A DNA stretch of 35,469 nucleotides from assembly GCA_017936565.1 (NCBI GenBank), contig JAGBFG010000035.1, positions 1 through 35,469 of the forward strand, given 5' to 3'. The DNA comes from Clostridia bacterium. GTDB taxonomy: Bacteria; Bacillota; Clostridia; Oscillospirales; CAG-272. The notes beneath the pieces were generated by a model, which saw only the letters and a program-made list of their open reading frames with translations, was not told where the DNA came from and did not search any database. Each line of letters starts with the position of its first letter. The stretch's first letter is position 1. Below are positions 1 through 6,378 of the stretch, one piece after another. The translations under genes and the position numbers were made by a program.

Positions 1-28
1 GAAAAAGTGCCAAAAAACCTTGTAAAAT

Positions 29-60
29 AAAGAAAAACGAGCAGAAATAATCTACTCGTT
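29..60 (-). terminator. Rho-independent terminator of tRNA-Pro
   Basis: On the minus strand, just after the encoded CCA of the tRNA, a 10-bp stem (51-60 with 36-45, one G-T pair) closes a 5-nt loop and is followed by a T-rich run. This is the expected end of the monocistronic tRNA transcript. Confidence 0.8.
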
Positions 61-64
61 TTCT

Positions 65-140
65 TGGTCTGAGTGACAAGACTTGAACTTGCGGCCTCTA
101 CCACCCCAAGGTAGCGCGCTACCAGCTGCGCCACACCCAG
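65..140 (-). tRNA. tRNA-Pro (anticodon GGG)
   Basis: Read on the minus strand, the segment folds as a full cloverleaf. The acceptor stem CTGGGTG/CACTCAG has one G-T pair. The D-arm is GCGC/GCGC, the anticodon stem CTACC/GGTAG encloses the loop TTGGGGT, and the T-arm GCAAG/CTTGT has a TTCAAGT loop. The 3' CCA is encoded (65-67). The anticodon GGG decodes CCC, and the overall sequence resembles bacterial tRNA-Pro. It has a private promoter and terminator and no neighbouring tRNAs. Confidence 0.93.
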
Positions 141-167
141 AAACACTTGCTTTTCGCAAGCCCGATT

Positions 168-196
168 ATTATAGCATATAGATTTGCGGTTGTCAA
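168..196 (-). promoter_or_regulatory. Sigma-A promoter of tRNA-Pro
   Basis: On the minus strand a perfect -35 TTGACA (191-196) and a perfect -10 TATAAT (168-173) are separated by exactly 17 nt, about 27 nt upstream of the tRNA 5' end. The full consensus fits a strong stable-RNA promoter. Confidence 0.92.
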
Positions 197-484
197 GGGT
201 TTTATCGCATTTTTTTGCATTTTTTCAAAGTTTTTTGAAAAAATTTGAAATTGGTTGGAAGACAGAAAGCAAAACAGGCAAAGGGGCAAAAGAAAAAGCG
301 TATGATAGGGACAAAAATAGAAAATAAAAAGAAAAAGCTGTAAAAGCTGTTGGCGAAAGGCGGTTGGCAAAAAGGTAAAGAAAGCAAAGAAGACAAAGAG
401 GTAAGGAAGGGCAGAGGGGCTAAAAAGGAGAATTTCGGTAGGATGGGTGGAAAAATAAAGATTTGAAATGTCGAAGAAAGAGTA
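197..484. other. Intergenic purine-rich stretch, no gene seen
   Basis: Between the tRNA promoter and the HPr promoter the plus strand is almost entirely A and G from about 240 to 480, with runs such as aaagaaagcaaagaagacaaag. Open frames on the opposite strand here (for example 202-525) read as low-complexity Phe/Ser/Pro/Leu and have no ribosome binding site, so they are a composition artefact. I see no RNA fold or regulatory motif. Confidence 0.5.
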
Positions 485-513
485 TTGACAAAAGTGGGAA
501 AAAACGGTATAAT
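485..513 (+). promoter_or_regulatory. Sigma-A promoter of the HPr-like gene
   Basis: A perfect TTGACA (485-490) and a perfect TATAAT (508-513) are separated by 17 nt. The start codon follows at 544 after an AGAGGG ribosome binding site (about 532-537). This also argues that translation starts at 544 and not at the in-frame ATG at 463, which lies upstream of the promoter. Confidence 0.92.
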
Positions 514-543
514 ATAAAAAAACAAAAGAAAAGAGGGCTTTTT

Positions 544-825
544 ATGAAAAAAGTATTAAAAGCTATGATTAGACTTTCCACTATTCAAGATATTCAATCC
601 TTTGTTTCCATCGTTAGTATGACAGATATGGAGGTTGACCTTTCTTCGCACCGCTATGTGGTTGACGGAAAGTCCATTATGGGTATTTACAGCCTTGATT
701 TGCTGAATCCCATTATGCTTTTGGTGTATCCCACCGCAAACAACGAAGGTGCTGGGGAAGAGCTAATGGAGAAATTGCAGAGATTTGTTGTGGAAAAATT
801 ACCTACGGAGGAAATTCCTTCCTGA
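544..825 (+). CDS. HPr-family protein lacking the phosphorylatable histidine
   Basis: This 93-residue protein has the size and core motif of the PTS phosphocarrier HPr. The stretch KSIMGIYSLD (residues 43-52) matches the HPr kinase region around Ser46 of Bacillus HPr (here Ser44). The GIHARPA active-site loop is absent: counting back from Ser44 puts Thr13 where His15 would be and Gln15 where Arg17 would be. PTS phosphotransfer from enzyme I is therefore unlikely, and a regulatory role like that of Crh proteins is an inference. It is monocistronic, with a consensus promoter and a terminator at 900-932. Clostridial genomes commonly annotate such proteins simply as HPr family. No PTS genes lie nearby. 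Confidence 0.8.
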   Translation: MKKVLKAMIRLSTIQDIQSFVSIVSMTDMEVDLSSHRYVVDGKSIMGIYSLDLLNPIMLLVYPTANNEGAGEELMEKLQRFVVEKLPTEEIPS

Positions 826-899
826 CAAGGACCTGCTTGGCCTCATTCAGATGTGGGGAACAAGCCGCTTTGCTCTTTATGCAACTTTATTTTTTGACG

Positions 900-932
900 G
901 GCTGTCTTATTTGAGACAGCCTGCTCTTTTTT
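900..932 (+). terminator. Rho-independent terminator after the HPr-like gene
   Basis: An 8-bp perfect stem GGCTGTCT/AGACAGCC (900-907 with 914-921) closes a 6-nt loop and is followed by a T-rich run at 925-932. A second small hairpin (TTTTGCC/GGCAAAA, 929-947) follows directly. Confidence 0.85.
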
Positions 933-1056
933 GCCCTTTTGGCAAAACAAGCGGTGGCATACTTTAAGTATATTTGTTTTTGATTTATTCATAATCTGAA
1001 AATAAAAAATTTACAAAACATACTTAAAAAACAGGGAGCAATACGAGAAAAAAGCA
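933..1056. other. AT-rich intergenic region before the cdaA promoter
   Basis: Together with the promoter and leader to 1179, this makes a gap of about 350 nt between the HPr-like gene and cdaA. It contains a short palindrome, ATACTTTAAGTAT, near 959-971 and otherwise AT-rich sequence with no open frame that has a ribosome binding site. No known riboswitch fold is recognisable by eye. Confidence 0.4.
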
Positions 1057-1085
1057 TTGCAATCAAGGTGTTTATGTGGTAAAAT
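1057..1085 (+). promoter_or_regulatory. Probable sigma-A promoter of the cdaA operon
   Basis: TTGCAA (1057-1062) and TAAAAT (1080-1085) are separated by 17 nt, about 95 nt upstream of cdaA. It is the only good promoter found ahead of the run of genes from cdaA to the SpoVB-like flippase. Confidence 0.7.
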
Positions 1086-1179
1086 ATTATAAAGAGTAGT
1101 AAGGATTTTAAGGCTGACGGTCTTCCGTTTGCTTTCGTTTGGATTCATCATCTTTTTATAAGGATTGGTTGAAATAGAT

Positions 1180-2016
1180 ATGATTGCTTTTTTTGAAAAT
1201 TTGTTCCGTTTTGTCGCGAGTCAATTCGCCTTTTTGAAATGGACAGATGTATTAGATATTTTCGTTCTTTCTTTGTTGGTTTTCGGTCTTTATCACCTGC
1301 TCCACGATACGCGGGCTGCTAATTTGGCGGTTGGCGTTGGGATTCTTTTGATTTTGTGGGTGGTCGCCTCTTTGATGAATATGCACGCCTTGACCTTCTT
1401 GCTTCGCGCAGTCTTTGACGTGGGTATTTTGGCTATTATCGTTATTTTCCAGCCTGAAATCCGTAGCTTGCTTGAAAAGGTTGGCGAGGGATCTTGGCGA
1501 GGCATTAAAACCTTCGGCGAGCAAAAGGATACGGACGTTTTGCTGAAAACCATATCCGTGATTTGCGAAGCCGCCCAGGATTTGTCCAAAAGCCACACCG
1601 GCGGCTTGATCGTGATTGAAAGAAACACAAAGCTTGGTGATATCGTTCGTACCGGTATTACTGTGGACGCGCTTCCCTCGACCTACTTAATTTGCAATAT
1701 CTTTTTCGATAAAGCGCCTATGCACGACGGCGCGGTGATTATCCGCGGCAACCGTGTTTGTGCAGCAGGGTGTAAGCTGCCGTTGTCGGAAAGTAAGGAT
1801 ATCGCTCTTTCTCTTGGAACACGGCACAGAGCCGCTCTGGGTATGAGTGAAAAAAGCGATGCCTTGGTGGTCGTTGTATCGGAAGAAACATCTATTATTT
1901 CTCTGGCGTATAACGGAATATTGACCCAAGGATACAGCTGTCAAGGGCTGAAAAAGGCTTTGACGGATAAGCTTATGCCTGTTTCCAAGCGAGAGGAAGG
2001 CAGCTTTTTAGACTAA
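1180..2016 (+). CDS. cdaA: Diadenylate cyclase CdaA
   Basis: This membrane-bound enzyme makes c-di-AMP from two ATP. The 278-residue protein has three N-terminal membrane segments (about residues 20-95) followed by a DisA_N catalytic domain. Both signature motifs are present: DGA at residues 183-185 (in MHDGAVII) and RHR at 215-217 (in GTRHRAALG). Length matches Bacillus CdaA (about 273). The start is uncertain. The ATG at 1180 is preferred because the protein then begins like known CdaA proteins. A TTG five codons upstream is possible, and neither has a well-spaced Shine-Dalgarno; the nearest AAGGA is at 1160-1164. It is followed by its usual partner cdaR, but glmM is not the next gene. Confidence 0.93.
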   Translation: MIAFFENLFRFVASQFAFLKWTDVLDIFVLSLLVFGLYHLLHDTRAANLAVGVGILLILWVVASLMNMHALTFLLRAVFDVGILAIIVIFQPEIRSLLEKVGEGSWRGIKTFGEQKDTDVLLKTISVICEAAQDLSKSHTGGLIVIERNTKLGDIVRTGITVDALPSTYLICNIFFDKAPMHDGAVIIRGNRVCAAGCKLPLSESKDIALSLGTRHRAALGMSEKSDALVVVVSEETSIISLAYNGILTQGYSCQGLKKALTDKLMPVSKREEGSFLD

Positions 2017-2063
2017 TTCGCATTCTGCCACGATAAAAGGGGAAAGGACACTTTCTTGGGAAA

Positions 2064-2489
2064 GTGAACAAGATAGTTATGGAAGAGACCGTCCAAAAAA
2101 GGAAAAAAACCTCTGGTATATTGATATACGTCTTATGCCTTTTGGTTGCCGTCGTGCTTTGGCTGATTGTGATGCGGGGCAATCCCCTTGTAACAAACGG
2201 GGAGTACCGTGACATTCCCTTAACGGTTGTGGGGGCGGAAACGCTGCAAGACGAGGGCTATGATTATGTTTGCGCTACCGTGGTTCGAAGCGTTGTGTTG
2301 CAGGGAACACGGGAGGACTTATATGAATGCACAAGAAATCGGGAATTGACGGCGTATATAGACCTTTCCGGTCTTCCTGTCGGCGTGAAGTCCGCTTCTC
2401 TTGTGGCCACCATTGAGGGCTTGCCGGAGGACGTTACCTTGGCTGAGCCCGTTACCGTTTCCATAACCTTTCAAAAACGCGGAAATTAA
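2064..2489 (+). CDS. cdaR: YbbR-domain protein, short CdaR-type regulator
   Basis: CdaR proteins sit beside CdaA in the membrane and modulate its cyclase activity. This 141-residue protein has a short basic N-terminus, one membrane segment (about residues 20-40, rich in Ile/Leu/Val) and an extracytoplasmic part containing one YbbR-like repeat (about residues 50-138). Family members usually carry three or four repeats, so this is a minimal form. The end is a clean stop, and the next gene begins 30 nt later with its own ribosome binding site, so I see no sign of a frameshift. A GTG at 2064 is used here; the ATG at 2079 is an alternative. The call rests on position after cdaA plus topology. Confidence 0.75.
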   Translation: MNKIVMEETVQKRKKTSGILIYVLCLLVAVVLWLIVMRGNPLVTNGEYRDIPLTVVGAETLQDEGYDYVCATVVRSVVLQGTREDLYECTRNRELTAYIDLSGLPVGVKSASLVATIEGLPEDVTLAEPVTVSITFQKRGN

Positions 2490-2519
2490 AACGAAGGTTG
2501 ACTTGGATAGGTGAACGAT

Positions 2520-4133
2520 ATGCGTGAAGTCCAAAGAATTGTTTTAATCAATGGCATCTCTCTCCCATTGTCCGCTACCGAAGAGGATGCGTTTCAAGAG
2601 GCACGCCGCCGATTGCGCGGCGTGCATTTGTTATCTTCTGCCAGAGAGCTTTCGCTGTACAGAAGGTCTGTCGATGCGCGGAAAAAGAAGGATATCCGTT
2701 TGGTTTACGGGGTGGCTGTAACGCTTTTGCTGCCTGATTCCTTCAAAAAGCCGTTGCCTTTTCCCGTGTTGGAGCAGCAGGCTCCAGAGGCGGTTTACGG
2801 AGAGGAGCCTCTTTCCGCCCCGCCCGTTGTGGTTGGAAGCGGTCCTTGCGGCTTGTTTTGTGCTTTGCTTTTGGCTGAGCACGGATACCGCCCTGTTTTG
2901 TTGGAGCGAGGCGGAAGCGTGGAAGAGCGAAAAAAAGCGGTTTCTGCCTTTGCCCAAACCCGTTTGTTAGATACGGAATGCAATATTCAGTTTGGCGCGG
3001 GAGGGGCAGGCACCTTTTCGGACGGTAAATTGGTGACGCGGGTGAACGATTCGCTCTGCCGCTTTGTTTTGGAAACCTTTGTTTCGTATGGCGCGCCGTC
3101 CGATATTCTGACCTCTGCCAAGCCCCATATCGGCACGGATATTTTGTGCGTTATCGTTGAACGGATGTTGGAAAAAATCGAAAAATGCGGCGGGCGTGTT
3201 TTGTATCACACGAAAATGACAGGCATCAGGAAAGTGGGTTCGCGTGCCGTTGCGGTAGAAACAAATCACGGAGAAATTCCCTTGGGCGCCTTGGTTTTAG
3301 CCACGGGGCACAGCGCCAGAGATACCTATCAGATGCTGATGCAAAGCGGCTTTTCCATAGAGCCGAAGCCCTTTTCCGTGGGCTTTCGCATCGAGCATAA
3401 GCAAGAGGATATCGATAAAGCGCTGTACGGTGATTTTGCAGGGCATCCAAAGCTTGCTCACGCGGAATACGCCCTTTCCCACAACACAAAGGAACGCGGG
3501 GTCTATACCTTTTGTATGTGTCCCGGCGGAGAGGTTGTGGCGGGCTCCAGCGAAGAGGGCGGCGTTGTGGTTAACGGTATGAGCAATCGCGCCAGAGACG
3601 GAGAAAACGCCAACTCTGCTGTTTTGTGCTCCGTTTTCCCCGAGGATTACGGACAAACGCCCCAAGGGGCGATTGCCTTTGCGCGTGGAATTGAGCAAGC
3701 CGCTTTCGCGGCGGGTGGGGGAGATTATTCCGTTCCCCTTTCTACTGTGGGCGATTTTTTAAGTGGGAAAATAGGGACGGAGCCTGAAAGAATACGCCCT
3801 ACCTATATGGGCGGTAACGCCTTTGGTTTGGCTCGCCCTGAGGCATATTTGCCCGCTTTTGTTTGCGAGGCGTTGCGAAACGGGCTTTTGGACTTTGATA
3901 ATAAAATTGACGGATTTGCTATTTCGGACGCGGTGCTCTCGGGCGCGGAAACCAGAACATCAGCTCCCCTGCGTTTGCTGCGCACGGCAGAGAGAACGGC
4001 GTTGGGCTTTGCAAATATTTATCCTGCGGGAGAAGGAGCAGGGTATGCAGGCGGCATCACGAGCGCCGCTATTGACGGTGTCCGTACCGCGCTTTCCCTG
4101 ATGAAGACGTTTGCTCCTCAAAAGGATTTCTAA
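2520..4133 (+). CDS. FAD-dependent dehydrogenase (COG2509-type)
   Basis: This 537-residue flavoprotein has a small N-terminal domain (about residues 1-80) and then a Rossmann FAD-binding motif, VVGSGPCGLFCALLLAE, near residue 103. A large dehydrogenase-like domain follows. The C-terminal FAD contact, PAGEGAGYAGGITSAA, is typical of the uncharacterised FAD-dependent dehydrogenases found widely in Clostridia. The substrate is unknown. The ATG at 2520 is chosen because AGGTGA at 2509-2514 gives a good spacing; an in-frame GTG at 2511 would leave none. The gene lies 30 nt after cdaR and overlaps the longest possible reading of recJ, which supports one transcript. Confidence 0.85.
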   Translation: MREVQRIVLINGISLPLSATEEDAFQEARRRLRGVHLLSSARELSLYRRSVDARKKKDIRLVYGVAVTLLLPDSFKKPLPFPVLEQQAPEAVYGEEPLSAPPVVVGSGPCGLFCALLLAEHGYRPVLLERGGSVEERKKAVSAFAQTRLLDTECNIQFGAGGAGTFSDGKLVTRVNDSLCRFVLETFVSYGAPSDILTSAKPHIGTDILCVIVERMLEKIEKCGGRVLYHTKMTGIRKVGSRAVAVETNHGEIPLGALVLATGHSARDTYQMLMQSGFSIEPKPFSVGFRIEHKQEDIDKALYGDFAGHPKLAHAEYALSHNTKERGVYTFCMCPGGEVVAGSSEEGGVVVNGMSNRARDGENANSAVLCSVFPEDYGQTPQGAIAFARGIEQAAFAAGGGDYSVPLSTVGDFLSGKIGTEPERIRPTYMGGNAFGLARPEAYLPAFVCEALRNGLLDFDNKIDGFAISDAVLSGAETRTSAPLRLLRTAERTALGFANIYPAGEGAGYAGGITSAAIDGVRTALSLMKTFAPQKDF

Positions 4134-4161
4134 AAACGGGAAAAAAGAGAAAGGTTTGGAA

Positions 4162-6354
4162 TTGGTTTTGTTGAACAAGGATAAAAAGAAAGGAAATACG
4201 CAGAAGAAATGGATTCTTCGCAATGACGGTACCCCCGAAACATTGCAGGCGGTGAGAACCATCAGCCAGCAAATCGGGGTAAGTCCTGTTATGGCGCAGC
4301 TGCTTGTTAACCGCGGCTATCGCACGCCTGCTTCTGCTTCCGCCTTTATTCGTATGGAAAGCGAGCTGCTTGCCAATCCCTTGGAATTAGCTGATATCGA
4401 GCCTGCTGTTTCCCGTATACGAAGAGCTGTGGAGCAGGGTGAAAAAATTGCCGTTTACGGCGACTATGACGTTGACGGCGTTACAGCAACCTGTACCTTG
4501 TATTTGTACCTGACCTCTTTGGGCGCGGATGTGAAATACTATATTCCGAGCAGAAACGGGGAAGGGTACGGTGTTTCCGTGAAGGCGATTGACACCTTGG
4601 CATCTGCTGGTGTGCGCCTGATTATTACGGTGGACACGGGCATTACCGCCATAGATGAGGTGGCTTATGCCAAAAGCATCGGTGTTGATTTTGTTATCAG
4701 CGACCATCACGAATGCCGCCCTGAGCTACCGAAGGCAGAAGCTGTGGTCAATCCCCATCGCCCTGACTGTCGGTATCCCTTTAAGGATTTGGCAGGAGTC
4801 GGTGTTGTATTTAAGCTGATTTGCGCTTATGAGGAAATCACCACGGGGGATTCCAGGCGGGAATGTGTGGCAAGGCTTTGTCACGCCTATGCCGATTTGG
4901 TTGCCATTGGCACTATCGCCGATGTTATGCCCCTGCGAGAAGAGAATAAGCTGATAGTCAAATACGGTCTTATGCAGATTGAAAAAAGACGGCGTATTGG
5001 ATTATCTGCCTTAATTGAGGCATCCGTTTCCAAAAACGATACCCCATCCCGCCGCCGCAGTGAGCCGAAAATCACCTCGGGTATGATAGGATTCACCATC
5101 GCCCCTCGCTTGAATGCGGCAGGTCGCGTGCGCAACGCGTCCTTGGCGGTGGACTTGCTTTTGAGCGAAACAAAGGAAAAGGCAGACGCTTTGGCAAATG
5201 AGCTTTGCGAGGCGAACAAAGAACGCCAGAATGAAGAAAATCGCATTATGCAGGAAGCGTTCGCAAAAATAGAAGCCGAGCATCGTTTTGAAACGGATAC
5301 CGTCATTGTCTTGGATGCGGATGATTGGCACCAGGGTGTTATTGGTATTGTCGCCTCTCGGGTGACAGAGCGGTACGGCTTGCCCTCTATTCTGATTACC
5401 TTTGAGGGAAACGGCGCTCTTCATAAGGAAGAGGATATGGGAAAGGGATCTGGCAGAAGCATTCGTGGGCTGAATTTGGTGGAAGGGCTGCTTTATTGCT
5501 CGGATACGTTAGCGAAGCACGGGGGGCACGCCTTGGCGGCAGGGCTTAGCGTTACAAGAGGGAATCTTCCCGCCTTCCGCAAGAAAATCAACGAGTATGC
5601 TGCAACCCATCTGACAGAAGAGGATTTGATCCCCACCGTGGAAGCGGATTGCATCTTAACGATGGAGCAAATCAATATGAATTTAGCGTCCGAGCTGCGT
5701 CTTTTGGAGCCGTACGGCGTGGAAAATCCCTCTCCTGTTTTTGCTTTGATGGGCGTGCGGGTGGAGAATATAGCGGCTGTTGGCAACGGAAAGCACACGC
5801 GCATGACCCTTTGCGAGGGCGAGAAGCATATCAACGCCATGTATTTTTCTCATTCTCCTGCCGATATTGACTTGCTGGTGGGCGAAAAAACGGACATTCT
5901 TTTCAGCATTGACATCAACGAGTGGAACGGCAAAAACACCGTCCAGCTGACCGTTAAGGATATTCGGCACTCCGTTTTGGAAAACGCCCAAAAGGAAACC
6001 CAACGGGAAAGATTTTTTTCTATTCTTGGCGGCGCGAAAATAGAGGAAGCCCGGGACGTGATTCCCGTAAGGGATGACTTTGCCGCCGTCTATAATGTAG
6101 TGCGTAGCAGCATCAAGGAGGGCGAAAGGACGCTTCCCTTGCGTGTTTTGCGTTCTCGGCTGCATACCGTTGGCAAGGATATGGGCTACATAAAGCTGCG
6201 AGTGGTGCTTGCCGTCTTTGAAGAAATGAAGCTGTTGCAGGCGGAAGAAACCGAGCAAGACGTGTTTTCTTTTTCGCTATGCCAGACGAGCGTGAAAATA
6301 GACTTGGAAAAATCAGGGATTTTGCGCGCTCTTCGCGACAATGTTGTTTTTTAA
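4162..6354 (+). CDS. recJ: Single-stranded-DNA-specific exonuclease RecJ
   Basis: RecJ is a 5'-3' ssDNA exonuclease acting in recombination and mismatch or base-excision repair. All DHH-phosphoesterase motifs are visible: GDYDVDG (about residues 100-106), VDTGIT, SDHHE (about 180-184) and GTIADVMPL. The DHHA1 motif GGHALAAG is near residue 454, and an OB-like and C-terminal region follows. Length is about 730 residues, as expected for Firmicutes RecJ. The start is uncertain. The frame is open from a TTG at 4111 inside the preceding gene, but GAGAAAGG at 4147-4154 best serves a TTG at 4162. TTG codons at 4168 and 4171 are alternatives, and the conserved sequence WILRNDG begins slightly later. 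Confidence 0.93.
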   Translation: MVLLNKDKKKGNTQKKWILRNDGTPETLQAVRTISQQIGVSPVMAQLLVNRGYRTPASASAFIRMESELLANPLELADIEPAVSRIRRAVEQGEKIAVYGDYDVDGVTATCTLYLYLTSLGADVKYYIPSRNGEGYGVSVKAIDTLASAGVRLIITVDTGITAIDEVAYAKSIGVDFVISDHHECRPELPKAEAVVNPHRPDCRYPFKDLAGVGVVFKLICAYEEITTGDSRRECVARLCHAYADLVAIGTIADVMPLREENKLIVKYGLMQIEKRRRIGLSALIEASVSKNDTPSRRRSEPKITSGMIGFTIAPRLNAAGRVRNASLAVDLLLSETKEKADALANELCEANKERQNEENRIMQEAFAKIEAEHRFETDTVIVLDADDWHQGVIGIVASRVTERYGLPSILITFEGNGALHKEEDMGKGSGRSIRGLNLVEGLLYCSDTLAKHGGHALAAGLSVTRGNLPAFRKKINEYAATHLTEEDLIPTVEADCILTMEQINMNLASELRLLEPYGVENPSPVFALMGVRVENIAAVGNGKHTRMTLCEGEKHINAMYFSHSPADIDLLVGEKTDILFSIDINEWNGKNTVQLTVKDIRHSVLENAQKETQRERFFSILGGAKIEEARDVIPVRDDFAAVYNVVRSSIKEGERTLPLRVLRSRLHTVGKDMGYIKLRVVLAVFEEMKLLQAEETEQDVFSFSLCQTSVKIDLEKSGILRALRDNVVF

Positions 6355-6378
6355 CGATAAGGAAAGGAGAAGGAAATA

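Noticed and set aside
202-525. Open frame of 107 codons on the minus strand
   Set aside because: Low-complexity Phe/Ser/Pro/Leu translation of a purine-rich strand, overlaps two promoters and has no ribosome binding site.
463-543. Longer N-terminus for the HPr-like protein
   Set aside because: The in-frame ATG at 463 lies upstream of the consensus promoter at 485-513, and the family alignment begins at the ATG at 544.
785-967. 60-codon plus-strand frame after the HPr-like gene
   Set aside because: Overlaps the HPr-like gene in another frame, runs through the terminator hairpin and has no ribosome binding site.
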